NCBI GenBank assembly: GCA_018970865.1
Contig: JAGWVN010000005.1
Location: forward strand, 1 to 64,000
From: Betaproteobacteria bacterium
Lineage (GTDB): Bacteria > Pseudomonadota > Gammaproteobacteria > Burkholderiales > Burkholderiaceae_E
Direction: 5' to 3'
Length of the DNA stretch: 64,000 bases
In this document: positions 10,919 through 24,153 of the stretch, piece by piece
How the letters are laid out: the number at the start of each line of letters is the position of its first letter
How positions within the stretch are numbered: the stretch's first letter is position 1
The notes under the pieces: model-generated
Told to the model about the DNA's origin: nothing
The model's database searches: none
Seen by the model: the letters and a program-made list of their open reading frames with translations, nothing else
Position numbers and translations under genes: made by a program

Positions 10919-11340
10919 TTCTTGTTGCCGCGCAGTCGCCGCAGCGCGGCGATCTGCGCCGCCATGACCGCGAACTCCGATTGCGCGCGGGCGAAATCGA
11001 TGTCGGTCTTGGCGTTGGCCATGGCCTCTTCGGCGGCCTTCTTGGCGCTCTCGGCCTTGGCTTCGTCGAGGTCGTGGCCGCGGATGGCGGTATCGGCCAG
11101 CACGGTGACCCGGCTGGGCTGAACCTCGAGGATGCCGCCCGCCACGAAGACGAACTCTTCGTCGCTGCGGCCGGCCACCTTGATGCGCACCGCGCCCGGG
11201 CGGATGCGGGTGATCAGCGGGGTGTGCTGCGGATAGATGCCGAGCTCGCCGGTTTCGCCGGGCAGCGCGACGAATTCCGCCTCGCCCTCGAAGATCGAGG
11301 CCTCGGCGCTGACGACATCGACATGAATGGTGCTGGCCAT
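10915..11340 (-). CDS. atpC: ATP synthase F1 epsilon subunit
   Basis: 141-residue epsilon subunit of the F1 central stalk, which couples gamma rotation and inhibits ATP hydrolysis. The N-terminal beta-sandwich ([35 protein letters not shown]) and the C-terminal helical hairpin ([33 protein letters not shown]) are both complete. It is the last gene of the atp operon, 73 bp after atpD. Its stop overlaps the convergent gamma-glutamyltransferase stop by 4 bases, leaving no room for an intrinsic terminator between the genes. Confidence 0.96.
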   Translation of the reverse strand: MASTIHVDVVSAEASIFEGEAEFVALPGETGELGIYPQHTPLITRIRPGAVRIKVAGRSDEEFVFVAGGILEVQPSRVTVLADTAIRGHDLDEAKAESAKKAAEEAMANAKTDIDFARAQSEFAVMAAQIAALRRLRGNKN

Positions 11341-11413
11341 GGGGGGATCCTTCCGGAGCCCGCCGGGGGCCGGCCGCGTCAGGCGCGGCGCCAGCCCCGA
11401 GGCGGTCGGGCGA

Positions 11414-12820
<1,407 letters not shown>

Positions 12821-12876
12821 TCAGTCTCTGAATGTCTTGCGTTCCGGGGGCTGCCTGCGTGCGGACCCGGCCGGAA

Positions 12877-13746
12877 TCAAACCGCCGCCGCGCCGGCCAC
12901 GATCTCGGAGAGTTCCTTGGTGATCGCGGCCTGACGGGCCTTGTTGTAGGTGAGCTGCAGGTCGTTGATGACCTTCTTGGCGTTGTCGGAGGCCGCCTTC
13001 ATGGCCACCATGCGCGCGCTCTGCTCGCTGGCCATGTTCTCGGCCACCGCCTGATACACCAGCGATTCGATGTAGCGCACCAGAAGGTCATCGAGCACGG
13101 CCTGCGCATCGGGCTCGTAGAGGTAGTCCCAGGAGTACTCGCGCGAGGTCTCCTGCAGACGCTCCGGCGACAGCGGCAGCAGCTGCTCGATCACCGGCTC
13201 CTGCTTCATGGTGTTGATGAAGCGGGTGTAGCAGAGAAAGACCTGGTCGATCTCGCCCCGGGTATAGGCATCGAGCTGCACCTTGATCGGCCCGATCAGC
13301 TTCTCGAGGTGCGGGGTGTCGCCCATCTGGACCACCTGCGACACCACCTTGGCGCCGATGCGGTTCAGGAAGCCCAGGCCCTTGCTGCCGACGGCGGTGG
13401 TGATCACCGTCTCACCCGCGTTGCTGAGTTCCTTCAGCTTGGCGGTGACCGCCCGCAGGATGTTGGTGTTCAGGCCGCCGCACAGGCCCTTGTCGGTGGT
13501 GACCACGATCAGGCCGGCGGCCTTCACGGAGTCGTGGTGGACCAGGAAGGGATGGCGGTACTCGGGGTTGGCGGTGGCCAGGTGCGCCGCGATGTTGCGG
13601 ATCTTGTCCGCGTAGGGGCGCGCCCGACGCATGCGCTCCTGCGCCTTGCGCATCTTGGAGGCCGCGACCATCTCCATCGCCTTGGTGATCTTGCGCGTGT
13701 TCTGCACGCTCTTGATCTTGGTCCGGATCTCTTTGCTTCCGGGCAT
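12877..13746 (-). CDS. atpG: ATP synthase F1 gamma subunit
   Basis: 289-residue rotor-shaft subunit. The N-terminal helix [30 protein letters not shown] and the C-terminal helix [36 protein letters not shown] are the coiled-coil halves that enter the alpha3beta3 barrel. The central DKGLCGGLN is the family signature. It starts at the ATG at 13746, 90 bp after the atpA stop. Confidence 0.97.
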   Translation of the reverse strand: MPGSKEIRTKIKSVQNTRKITKAMEMVAASKMRKAQERMRRARPYADKIRNIAAHLATANPEYRHPFLVHHDSVKAAGLIVVTTDKGLCGGLNTNILRAVTAKLKELSNAGETVITTAVGSKGLGFLNRIGAKVVSQVVQMGDTPHLEKLIGPIKVQLDAYTRGEIDQVFLCYTRFINTMKQEPVIEQLLPLSPERLQETSREYSWDYLYEPDAQAVLDDLLVRYIESLVYQAVAENMASEQSARMVAMKAASDNAKKVINDLQLTYNKARQAAITKELSEIVAGAAAV

Positions 13747-13836
13747 GTGGGGTCCTTGTGGGGTCCTCGTTGGGCGGTGTCGGCGCCGTGGATGGGGACG
13801 CCCCGCCGCGGCGGGGCGCCGTCCGGAGCGGCTGCG

Positions 13837-15378
<1,542 letters not shown>

Positions 15379-15423
15379 GAGACTCTCCTGATTCCTTGGT
15401 GCGCGCCGGTGAAAGCCGCCGCG

Positions 15424-15957
15424 TTATGCCTTCAGCACGCCTGCCAGCTGCGCGAGCTTGCCGCGCACCGACGCATCCATGACCTCGTCGCCGACCCGCA
15501 CGGAGACCCCTCCGATGAGATCGGCATCGACCGATACCGTGACCTTCACCTGCCGGCCGTACTTCGCCTGCAGCGTGCCGGTCACCTCGGCCACCTGGGC
15601 GTCGGTGAGCGGAAACGCCGAGGTGACATGGGCGTCGACGATGTTCTCGTGACCGCTGCGCAGGGTCTCGAAGTGCCGGGCGATGTCCGGCAGGACCGAC
15701 AGCCGCTCGTTCTCGGCCAGCACCTGCACGAAGTTGAACTGCTGCGGCTCGAGCGGCCCGCAGGCCTCGGCCACCAGCTGCGACACCTGGGCGGTGCTCA
15801 GCCGGGGGTTGCCCAGCAGTTCGCGCGCGGCGTCGTTGCCGGCCACCGCGGCCAGACGCGACAGGGCATCGGACCACGAGGGCAGCGAACCCGCGTCGCG
15901 GGCCAGCTTGAAGACCGCTTCGGCGTAGGGGCGGGCGATGGTGAGTGACTCGGCCAT
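15424..15957 (-). CDS. atpH: ATP synthase F1 delta subunit
   Basis: 177-residue delta (OSCP) subunit of the peripheral stalk. The N-terminal ARPYAEAVFKLARDAGSLPSW is the family opening, and the C-terminal SVDADLIGGVSVRVGDEVMDASVRGKLAQLAG is the PROSITE delta signature region. The ATG at 15957 lies 9 bp after the atpF stop, so translation is probably coupled to atpF. Confidence 0.97.
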   Translation of the reverse strand: MAESLTIARPYAEAVFKLARDAGSLPSWSDALSRLAAVAGNDAARELLGNPRLSTAQVSQLVAEACGPLEPQQFNFVQVLAENERLSVLPDIARHFETLRSGHENIVDAHVTSAFPLTDAQVAEVTGTLQAKYGRQVKVTVSVDADLIGGVSVRVGDEVMDASVRGKLAQLAGVLKA

Positions 15958-15966
15958 GCTCGGGTC

Positions 15967-16440
15967 CTAGCGCAGTTCGTTCTTCAGGTCGGCCAGCAGA
16001 TCGGCGTGACGGTTCGCGTCGATCTCGCGGCGCAGGATTCGCTCGGCGCCGGCAACCGCCAGCTGGGCGACCTGTTCACGAAGCTGGTCCTTGGCGCGCT
16101 GGGCAGCCAGGGCGGCTTCGTCTTCCGCGGCCTTCTTGGCCGCCGCCACGATCCGGCCGGCTTCGGCACGGGCTTCCTCGAGCAGCTGGCCCGCCTGGCG
16201 CTCGGCGCCCGAACGCACCTCGGCCGCGCCGTCGCGGGCCTGCTTGAGCTCGTCGGCCACGCGGCGCTCGGCCGAGGCAAGGTCTGCCTTGGCCTTGTCG
16301 GCAGCCGCCAGGCCATCGGCGATGCGCTTGCTGCGCTCATCGAGGGACCGGGTGATCGGCGGCCAGACGAACCTGGCGGTGAACCACCAGAGCGCCACGA
16401 AGACGACGATCTGGACGATCAACGTCGCATTGATGTTCAC
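15967..16440 (-). CDS. atpF: ATP synthase Fo subunit b
   Basis: 157-residue b subunit of the peripheral stalk. One N-terminal membrane helix (LIVQIVVFVALWWFTARFVW) is followed by a long charged Ala-rich coiled coil (about residues 30-140) that dimerises and contacts delta. The start is GTG, with AAGGAAG six bases upstream. This is longer than nothing missing from the family norm (156 in E. coli), so the gene is complete. Confidence 0.96.
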   Translation of the reverse strand: MNINATLIVQIVVFVALWWFTARFVWPPITRSLDERSKRIADGLAAADKAKADLASAERRVADELKQARDGAAEVRSGAERQAGQLLEEARAEAGRIVAAAKKAAEDEAALAAQRAKDQLREQVAQLAVAGAERILRREIDANRHADLLADLKNELR

Positions 16441-16484
16441 GACTGACTTCCTTTACTGGAGAAGTCGGGAGGATGGAACCCGGT

Positions 16485-17650
<1,166 letters not shown>

Positions 17651-17665
17651 GGCTTCTGTGTGCTT

Positions 17666-18073
17666 CTAGGTATCCGTTGACGACCTCGGTACTTCAGGAC
17701 CACTGCCCCCGGGCGGCCAGTTCAGTGGCGCATCCCGGACCAGCAGCAGCGCGAACAGCGGCGCCTTCAGGGCCACGATCAGCCCCAGGACCAGTGGCAA
17801 CCACCGGACCTCGGGGATGACATGAACCGCCCAGGCCAGCAGACCGGCGGTGAGACCGATCTTGGCGAACTCGCCCAGGAAGAACACCGCCGGATAGGAC
17901 TCCGGCGAGCGACCTTTCTGCAGGGCGAGCCTCAGGGCGAACAACCCGTTGGGCACCACCGCCGCCATGCCGCCGAGCGCGAAAAAAAGCGCGCTCGTCC
18001 AGTTGAACATCAGTCCGGTGAGAACACCGAGCACACTGACGGCTCCAACCTGCAAGCCCACGGCAACGAACAT
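17666..18073 (-). CDS. atpI: ATP synthase subunit I (AtpI)
   Basis: 135-residue membrane protein, first gene of the atp operon. It has about four hydrophobic helices (FVAVGLQVGAVSVLGVL, SALFFALGGMAAVVPNG, FFLGEFAKIGLTAGLLAWA, WLPLVLGLIVALKAP). AtpI proteins assist c-ring assembly or Mg uptake and are poorly conserved. The ATG at 18073 is chosen because a strong sigma70 promoter ends about 30 bases upstream; a longer in-frame version would cross that promoter. Confidence 0.85.
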   Translation of the reverse strand: MFVAVGLQVGAVSVLGVLTGLMFNWTSALFFALGGMAAVVPNGLFALRLALQKGRSPESYPAVFFLGEFAKIGLTAGLLAWAVHVIPEVRWLPLVLGLIVALKAPLFALLLVRDAPLNWPPGGSGPEVPRSSTDT

Positions 18074-18107
18074 GATTGCGTCGGCTTGCGACAGGCAAAG
18101 ACTTGAG

Positions 18108-18136
18108 ATTTTAAGGGTTTGCCCCAAGAGGGTCAA
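18108..18136 (-). promoter_or_regulatory. Sigma70 promoter of the atp operon
   Basis: On the minus strand TTGACC (18131-18136) and TAAAAT (18108-18113) are separated by exactly 17 bp. The predicted transcript begins near 18101 and leaves a leader of about 28 nt before the atpI ATG. This is the best-matching promoter in the window, fitting a highly expressed operon. Confidence 0.75.
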
Positions 18137-18273
18137 ATCAGACCCTGCTGCGCGCTGTCCATCACCGGATGGCATCCGGACCAAAGACCCCACGCGGCGT
18201 TGCGCCGCAGCATCCGCCCGCAGCCCGGGCGGCGCATCATCCGGTGCAGACCCCTCTCACCCCGGAGACCGTC

Positions 18274-19299
18274 ATGCGCGCCCCCGTCCGGTTGATCTGC
18301 CTGTGCATCAGCCTGCTCGGCAGCGCGGCACTCCATGCCCAGACGCCCCCGGCCCCCAACCCCGGGCCGGGCGCTGCCGCGAGCGACCCCGTCCGGCGGG
18401 CCACGGCCGTGGCCGCAGTGGTGCGGGTGGACGCCACGGCGATCGCCGACGCGCCCAGCGCCGCCTCGCTCGGTCCGCGGCGCAGCGGCTCGGGCGTGGT
18501 GATCGGCGAGCGGCTGGTGCTCACCATCGGCTATCTGCTGCTCGAGACCGAGACCGTGGAGGTCACCACCGGCGATGGCCGGCGCCTGCCGGCCACGGTG
18601 GCCGGCTACGACCATGCCAGCGGCTTCGGTCTGGTGCGCACCGCGCTGCCCCTGGGCCTGCCCGCGCTGGAGCTCGGCGACTCCGACCGGGTGGCCGAGC
18701 GCGACACCGTGCTCACGGTGGGCCAGGGCGAGCGCGAGGCCACCGAGCTGGTGGTGGTGTCGCGCAAGCCCTTCGCGGGCAGCTGGGAGTACCTGCTGGA
18801 ACGGCCGATCTTCACCTTCCCGCCGGTGAACAACTGGAGCGGCGCGGCGCTGATCGCCGGCGACGGTCGGCTGGTGGGCATCGGCTCGCTGGTGGTGAAC
18901 GATGCCGGCGAAGACCGCCGCGGACTGCCGGGCAATCTCTTCGTGCCGGTGAACCTGCTCAAGCCGATCCTCGCCGACCTCCTCGCGCAGGGCCGGCGCG
19001 CCGCCCCGGCGCAGCCCTGGCTGGGCATGAGCACGGAGTTCGTCCGCGGCAACCTGATGGTGGTGCGGGTCTCGCGCGGCAGCCCGGCCGAGCGCGCCGG
19101 CGTGGATCCCGGCGACATCGTGCTGTCGGTGGGCGGCCAGCGGGTGGCCAGCCAGGCCGATTTCTACCGGCGGCTCTGGGGCCTGGGGCCGGCCGGCACC
19201 GAGGTCACGCTTCGGCTGCTCAAGGGCGGCGAGGTGCGCGACCTGCCGGTGCGCTCGGTGGACCGCGCCGAGACCCTGGCCCGACCCACCGGGGTGTGA
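18274..19299 (+). CDS. Secreted HtrA-like S1C/PDZ protein lacking catalytic residues
   Basis: 341-residue protein with a Sec signal peptide (RLICLCISLLGSAALHA, cleavage after AHA-like site near 22), a trypsin-like domain (about 55-230) and a PDZ domain (about 245-330). The fold markers remain (RSGSGVVIGERLVLT; ERAGVDPGDIVLSVGG in the PDZ). The triad is broken: T-N-A-H of HtrA reads T-I-G-Y, so Tyr87 replaces His; the Asp position in YDHASGFGLV is Gly117; Ser189 in NNWSGAAL survives but GNSGG is lost. It is therefore probably a periplasmic non-peptidase that binds C-termini or misfolded proteins. It is divergent from the atp operon and stands alone. Confidence 0.8.
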   Translation: MRAPVRLICLCISLLGSAALHAQTPPAPNPGPGAAASDPVRRATAVAAVVRVDATAIADAPSAASLGPRRSGSGVVIGERLVLTIGYLLLETETVEVTTGDGRRLPATVAGYDHASGFGLVRTALPLGLPALELGDSDRVAERDTVLTVGQGEREATELVVVSRKPFAGSWEYLLERPIFTFPPVNNWSGAALIAGDGRLVGIGSLVVNDAGEDRRGLPGNLFVPVNLLKPILADLLAQGRRAAPAQPWLGMSTEFVRGNLMVVRVSRGSPAERAGVDPGDIVLSVGGQRVASQADFYRRLWGLGPAGTEVTLRLLKGGEVRDLPVRSVDRAETLARPTGV

Positions 19300-19369
19300 G
19301 GCCGGGCGGGCGCGCCGCCGCGGCTGCCGGCAGCCCGACGCCGCCGCGCGCCGCCCGCGACCGGCCGGC

Positions 19370-19768
19370 TCAGAGCACCATCTGGGTCTGCGTGACCACC
19401 GCCACCAGCTTGCCCTCGGCGCTGGTCACGCGGGTTTCCCAGGTCTGGGTGCGACGGCCCTTGTTCAGCGGCGTGGTGGTGCCGGTGACCGTGGTCTCCA
19501 CCGGCGCGGGGCGAAAGAAGTTGGTCTTGGACTCGATGGTGGCGGTGCCGGCGCCCTCGGGGATGTTGAGCACCGTGGCCACCGCGCCCAGCGTGTCGGC
19601 AAAGGCCATGATCGCCCCGCCGTGCAGGATGCCGCCGGCGGTGCAGAGGTCGGGCCGCACCCGCAGGGTGGCCACCACCCGGTCGGGCTCGGCCTGAACG
19701 AGGGTCAGGCCGATGAGGTCGGAGAACAGCCCGCGCAGGCGGGCTTCGAGGGCGGCGATGTCGGTCAC
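19370..19768 (-). CDS. PaaI-family hotdog-fold thioesterase
   Basis: 132-residue single-hotdog acyl-CoA thioesterase. The family helix motif appears as GGILHGGAIMAFADTLGAVAT (about 45-65), with HGG and the catalytic Asp/Glu region, followed by SKTNFFRPAP. The start is GTG; GTGA overlaps the stop of the upstream CoA ligase by 4 bases, so the two are translationally coupled. It probably hydrolyses a CoA thioester made or released in this cluster. No signal peptide. Confidence 0.9.
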   Translation of the reverse strand: MTDIAALEARLRGLFSDLIGLTLVQAEPDRVVATLRVRPDLCTAGGILHGGAIMAFADTLGAVATVLNIPEGAGTATIESKTNFFRPAPVETTVTGTTTPLNKGRRTQTWETRVTSAEGKLVAVVTQTQMVL

Positions 19769-21357
19769 AGGTGCTCCTGGGCAAGGTCACGCAGTCGGTG
19801 CTTCTGGATCTTGGTGGCGTTGGTGCCCTCGGTGACCGGAAAGGCGTCGATGGCGAACACCCGCGCCGGGACCTTGTAGCGGGCCAGGCGCGCGGCCACA
19901 TGCGCGCAGACCGCGGCCTCGTCGAGCACGGCGCCGGGCCGCAGCGTGACGAAGGCCACCGGCCGCAGCGCGCCCGCGGTGGTCACGCCCACCACCTGGC
20001 AGCCGTCGATGCCGCGCACCTGCTGCACGCACTCCTCGATCTCGGCCGGGCTGACCAGGAAGCCGCCCAGGCGCAGCGAATCGCCGATGCGGGCGAGGAA
20101 CACGAAGCGGCCGTCGGCGGTGGTGTGGCCGAGGTCGCCGGAGCGGTACCAGCCCTCGGCATCGCGGGCCTGCGCGGTGGCCTGCGGGTTGCCGAAGTAC
20201 TCGACCATGATCGAGCCAGGGGCGAGAAACTCGAGCTCGCCCGACTCGCCATGAGGCAGCACCCGGCCGGTCTCGGGGTCGCGGGCGCGCACCTGCGCGA
20301 GCGGGCTCACCGGGCGCCCGCCCGCCAGACGGCGCTCCTCGGGCGGGGCGTGTTCGGACTGGCGCGAAAACAGCGCCTGGATCTCGCTGATGCCGTACAG
20401 GCCCACCACCCGCAGACCGCGCGCGTCGGCGCGCTCGAAGAGGTCGGCCAGCGCCGGATTGAAGGCGGCGTAGCCCACGAAGCGCAGGCTGGGATAGGCC
20501 GGCGTGCGCTCATGCAGGGCCAGCAGCTGGTCGATCGCCTCGTCGGTGGCGTTCATGTGCGTGCACTGGTGACGCGCGATCAGCTCGGCAGCCAGCCGCG
20601 CATCCCAGGCCGGCATCATGGCGAAGGGCCGCCCGGCCGCCAGCATGGCCAGCGCGTTGCACACCCCGAACACGCCACAGAGCGGCGGCGCGAGCAGCAT
20701 GGAGGAGACGGCGTCGATGCCCCAGGCGCGGACCACATCACCGGCGTGGCCCACCAGGGTGCGCTGGTCGTGCAGCACGAACTTGGGCGCCTTGGTGGTG
20801 CCCGAGGTGGTGAAGATGGCGCAGCCCAGCTGCGGCTCGGCGCGGTCCTCGCGGAAGGGTTCGCCGGCCACGCAGGACGCATAGCGGCTGAGCTGCACGC
20901 GGGTGGGCAGCGCGGCGCGCAGCTCGGCCAGCCGGGCCGCGGCCTGCGGCTCGTCTTCGTCGTAGGCGATGACCGCCTCGAGCGCGGCGAGCGACTCGGC
21001 CGGACAGCCGGCCAGGATGGCGACGAAATCGGCGCGGGTGAAGGCCGGCCAGGTGACCAGCACCCGCGAGCCCGAGCGCCCGAGGATGTCGGCGAGCTCG
21101 GCCGAGCGGAAGCGGGTGTTCACCGCCACCGCGATCGCGCCCAGGCGCGCGCAGGCGAAGAAGGCGGCCAGCCAGGCCGTGGCATTGGGCAGCCAGACCG
21201 CCACCCGATCACCGCGGCCCACACCCAGCGCGTGCAGCGCCCCGGCCAGCCGCGCGCTCTCGTCGGCCAGCTGGGCGGGAGTGAACGCGCGATCGCGGTC
21301 GTGGACCGCGGGCTCGTGCGGCCGGGGGTGGCGGGCGAGCAGCTCGGTGAGCGTCAT
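19765..21357 (-). CDS. AMP-forming acyl-CoA synthetase/ligase
   Basis: 530-residue adenylate-forming enzyme of the ANL superfamily. The A3 phosphate-binding motif reads FTTSGTTKAPKFV. The A5-like motif is GLYGISEIQALFSRQ and the A7/A8 block is GWYRSGDLGHTTADGRFVFLARIGDSLRLGGFLVSP. The A10 lysine occurs near the end (NATKIQKHRLRDLA). Substrate is unknown; the divergent A5 (YGISEIQ in place of YGxTE) is shared by some cyclohexanecarboxylate or aromatic acid CoA ligases. It lies 16 bp after the GST gene and is coupled to the thioesterase gene. Confidence 0.88.
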   Translation of the reverse strand: MTLTELLARHPRPHEPAVHDRDRAFTPAQLADESARLAGALHALGVGRGDRVAVWLPNATAWLAAFFACARLGAIAVAVNTRFRSAELADILGRSGSRVLVTWPAFTRADFVAILAGCPAESLAALEAVIAYDEDEPQAAARLAELRAALPTRVQLSRYASCVAGEPFREDRAEPQLGCAIFTTSGTTKAPKFVLHDQRTLVGHAGDVVRAWGIDAVSSMLLAPPLCGVFGVCNALAMLAAGRPFAMMPAWDARLAAELIARHQCTHMNATDEAIDQLLALHERTPAYPSLRFVGYAAFNPALADLFERADARGLRVVGLYGISEIQALFSRQSEHAPPEERRLAGGRPVSPLAQVRARDPETGRVLPHGESGELEFLAPGSIMVEYFGNPQATAQARDAEGWYRSGDLGHTTADGRFVFLARIGDSLRLGGFLVSPAEIEECVQQVRGIDGCQVVGVTTAGALRPVAFVTLRPGAVLDEAAVCAHVAARLARYKVPARVFAIDAFPVTEGTNATKIQKHRLRDLAQEHL

Positions 21358-21373
21358 GACCGGCGCGGCGGTG

Positions 21374-21982
21374 TCAGGCCTTCGGCAGGGTGGCCTGCAT
21401 GGCCGGCCTGGCGTTGAAGCCCTCGAACCAGGCCGCGGCGCGGGGATGCGCATCGCGCCAGGCGAGATGGGCGAAGCGCAGGTCGAGGTAGCCGAGCACG
21501 CAGCCGAGGGTGATGGTGCCGATGTCGACCCGGCCGGCCAGGCCCTCGGCCTGGGCCTCGAGGCGGGCCAGGCCGGTGTGGATCTTGTCGAGCTGGCCGG
21601 CGGTCCAGTCGGACCAGCGCAGCGGCTCGGGCCGCATGGCGGTCTCGTAGCGCACCAGCAGCGCCGCGTCGAGGATGCCGTCGCCCAGCGCCTGGTCGGT
21701 GAGCGCGCGCCAGCGCGCCGAGCCGCTGGCCGGGAACAGCCGCGCGCCGGCGTGGGCGTCAAGGTACTCGCAGATCACCCGGCTGTCGTAGAGCGCGTCA
21801 CCCTCGTCGGTGATCAGCGTGGGCACCTTGCCCAGCGGATTGCGCTCGACGATGCTGCGATCGCGGTTGACCGGGTGGGCGGCCGAGGGCAGCAGCTCGA
21901 TGCGCGCGGCCAGGCCGGTTTCATGGGCGACCACCATGCACTTGCGGACATAGGGCGAGGCGGGGGAATGGAAGAGCTTCAT
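21374..21982 (-). CDS. Glutathione S-transferase family protein
   Basis: 202-residue cytosolic GST. The thioredoxin-like N-terminal domain opens MKLFHSPASPYVRKCMVVAHE, in which the Ser in HSPASPY is the likely glutathione-activating residue. NPLGKVPTL contains the cis-proline, and DSRVICEYLD is the GSH-gamma-glutamyl binding motif. The all-helical C-terminal domain follows. The ATG at 21982 begins the family N-terminus. The gene sits between the SDR and CoA ligase genes on the same strand, so a detoxification or dehalogenation/isomerase step in that pathway is possible. Confidence 0.88.
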   Translation of the reverse strand: MKLFHSPASPYVRKCMVVAHETGLAARIELLPSAAHPVNRDRSIVERNPLGKVPTLITDEGDALYDSRVICEYLDAHAGARLFPASGSARWRALTDQALGDGILDAALLVRYETAMRPEPLRWSDWTAGQLDKIHTGLARLEAQAEGLAGRVDIGTITLGCVLGYLDLRFAHLAWRDAHPRAAAWFEGFNARPAMQATLPKA

Positions 21983-22096
21983 GGCGGCGTTCCGGGCGGG
22001 GGGTTTCGGGGCGGGCGGCAAACGGGGCGGCAAACGGGGCGGGAGGGGCAGGCGGGCAGAGGGCGCCGTGAAAGGCGCCGCGCGAGGCCGGTGGGC

Positions 22097-22972
22097 TCAG
22101 GTGGATCGCTGCGCCTTGTCGCGGTCGTTGGCTTCCTTGATGCGGGCGCGGGCCTGAGCCCACTGCTCGTCGGTCCAGTCGAGATACTGCTTGAAGTAGG
22201 CGCCGTTGGCCAACCAGTTGGCCCCGTCGATGGCGATGGTCTGGCCGGTGAGCCACTCGCAGCCCGGCGCCATCAGGAAGGCCGCCAGGTCGGTGAGCTC
22301 GGCCATGCGGCCGAGCCGGCCCATGGGGTTGTGGGTGGTCTCGACCCCGGGGGTTCCGGGCACCGGCCGTAGCCGGGCGCCCGCGCCCTCGGTGGGGAAG
22401 ATGCCGGGGGCGATGGCGTTCAGGCGGATGCCGTAGCGGCCCCACTCCACCGCCAGCGACTTGGTCATGACATCGATGCCGGCCTTGGACATCGCCGAAG
22501 GCACCACGAAGGGCGAGCCGGTCCAGACCCAGGTGACGATGATCGAGAGCACCGTGCCCTGGCGCCCGGCCGCGATCCAGCGGCGGCCGGCGGCATGGGT
22601 GACATAGAAGGTGCCGTGCATGACGGTGTTGGCCACGGCGTCGAAGCCGCGTGGCGAGAGGTCTTCGGTGCGGCTGATGAAGTTGCCGGCGGCGTTGTTG
22701 ATCAGGCCGGTGAGCGGGCCGGCGGCGAAGATGTCGTCCATCATCTCGTCAACCGCCGCGGCGTCGCGCACATCGCAGGCCACGGTATCGACCTGGCCGC
22801 CGTGCTGCGCCATGAGCTCGGCGGCGGTGGCATCGAGCACGCCCTTGCGGCGGCCGCAGATCACGATGCCGGCGCCCAGCTGCAGCAGGCGGCCGGCCAT
22901 GGCCTTGCCCAGGCCGGTGCCGCCACCGGTGACGAGGATGCGGTGACCCTGGAAGAGAGCGTTCTGGAACAT
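22097..22972 (-). CDS. SDR oxidoreductase, 2,4-dienoyl-CoA reductase type
   Basis: 291-residue short-chain dehydrogenase. The cofactor motif TGGGTGLGKAMA is at about 15-26, and NNAAGNFIS at about 92 is characteristic of dienoyl-CoA reductases. The usual catalytic Tyr of YxxxK is replaced: the motif reads SAMSK. This is not damage, since bacterial and mammalian dienoyl-CoA reductases of this branch lack that Tyr. NAIAPGIFPTEGA follows. The C-terminal 30 residues are charged and extended. It heads a minus-strand cluster with GST, CoA ligase and thioesterase, suggesting unsaturated acyl-CoA metabolism. Confidence 0.87.
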   Translation of the reverse strand: MFQNALFQGHRILVTGGGTGLGKAMAGRLLQLGAGIVICGRRKGVLDATAAELMAQHGGQVDTVACDVRDAAAVDEMMDDIFAAGPLTGLINNAAGNFISRTEDLSPRGFDAVANTVMHGTFYVTHAAGRRWIAAGRQGTVLSIIVTWVWTGSPFVVPSAMSKAGIDVMTKSLAVEWGRYGIRLNAIAPGIFPTEGAGARLRPVPGTPGVETTHNPMGRLGRMAELTDLAAFLMAPGCEWLTGQTIAIDGANWLANGAYFKQYLDWTDEQWAQARARIKEANDRDKAQRST

Positions 22973-23063
22973 GGCGGTCGCCTCGGGGATGTGCGCTGAC
23001 GGGCGCCGATTGCATCATGGAACGGCGCGGCCGGGGCTGGCCGCCACGCCCCGAAGGAAACGC

Positions 23064-24056
23064 ATGAAACCGCTTGCCATCCGAATCCTGATCACCCTGG
23101 GCCTGACGCTGGGCCTGGCCGCCGCGCAGGCGCCGGCGCAGGCCCAGTCACCGGCGGCCTGGTCGCCGAACAAACCCGTCCGGATCATCGTGCCCTTCCC
23201 CGGCGGCGGCATCGTCGACCTGATGGCGCGGGCGGTCAGCGACCGGCTTGCCGCCGCGCTCGGCCAGCCGGTGGTGGTGGAGGCCCGGCCGGGGGCCGGT
23301 GGCAGCATCGGCACCGAGGCGGTGGCGCGGGCCGATCCCGACGGCCACACCCTGCTGCTGGCCACGCTCTCGCATGCGACGCTGCCGGCCTTCCAGAAGC
23401 TGTCGTGGCATCCCTCGCGCGACTTCGCCGGCATCGCCATGCTCGGTCAGGTGCCCAACCTGGTGGTGGTGGCCAACAGCGTCGAGGCCCGCAGCCTGAA
23501 GGACTTCGTCGCGCTGGCCCGCGCCCGCCCGGGCCAGTTCAACTATGCCAATGCCGGCAACGGCACCTCGCAGACCCTGGGGGTGGAGATGCTGCGCAAG
23601 CAGACCGGCATCCAGCTCACCCCGGTGGGCTACAAGGGCTATCCGCCGGTGGTGCCCGACCTGATCGCGGGCCGGATCGAGTTCGCGCTGATGCCCTTCG
23701 GCGTGGCCGCGCCGCAGGTGAAGGCCGGCAAGATGCGGGCGCTGGCGGTGGCGGCGCCTACCCGCAATCCGCAGTTCCCCGACCTGCCCACCATTGCCGA
23801 GGCCGGCTTCCCCGAGGCGCCGGTCATCTCGTGGTACGCCTTCATGGCGCCGGCGGGCACGCCCCGCCCTGCCCTTCAGCGGCTGGCCGCCGAGGTGGCC
23901 CGGGCGCTGGCCGACCCCGAGGTGATCGCCCGCATCGAGACCATCGGCGGCAGCCCCCTGCCGCCCGGCACGCCGGCCGAGGTGGATGCCCTGGTGGCGC
24001 GCGAGACCGAGCGCTGGGCGCGCTTCGTGCGCGAGACCGGTCTCACCCTCCAGTGA
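23064..24056 (+). CDS. Bug family periplasmic substrate-binding protein (tripartite tricarboxylate transporter receptor)
   Basis: 330-residue solute receptor of the TctC/Bug family. A Sec signal peptide (LAIRILITLGLTLGLAAAQAPAQA) precedes the mature start near WSPNKPVRIIVPFPGGGIVDLMAR, the family signature, and RPGAGGSIGTEAVARADPDGHTLL follows. No TctA/TctB membrane genes are adjacent, so this is an orphan receptor, as is common in Burkholderiales. It is divergent from the dienoyl-CoA reductase cluster and might bind its substrate, but that is inference. AAGGAAA precedes the ATG. Confidence 0.93.
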   Translation: MKPLAIRILITLGLTLGLAAAQAPAQAQSPAAWSPNKPVRIIVPFPGGGIVDLMARAVSDRLAAALGQPVVVEARPGAGGSIGTEAVARADPDGHTLLLATLSHATLPAFQKLSWHPSRDFAGIAMLGQVPNLVVVANSVEARSLKDFVALARARPGQFNYANAGNGTSQTLGVEMLRKQTGIQLTPVGYKGYPPVVPDLIAGRIEFALMPFGVAAPQVKAGKMRALAVAAPTRNPQFPDLPTIAEAGFPEAPVISWYAFMAPAGTPRPALQRLAAEVARALADPEVIARIETIGGSPLPPGTPAEVDALVARETERWARFVRETGLTLQ

Positions 24057-24153
24057 GGCGGTGTCAACGCCGCAGGGCCGTTCAACCGGACCCGCGGGCC
24101 TTCCATCCCGGCCCGCTGGTCAGCCGCGCGGGGCGCGGCCGATCATCGGCCGC

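Noticed and set aside
22097-22972. Loss of the catalytic Tyr in the SDR protein
   Set aside because: Dienoyl-CoA reductases naturally lack this Tyr, and the NNAAGNF context identifies that branch, so it is not an inactivating change.
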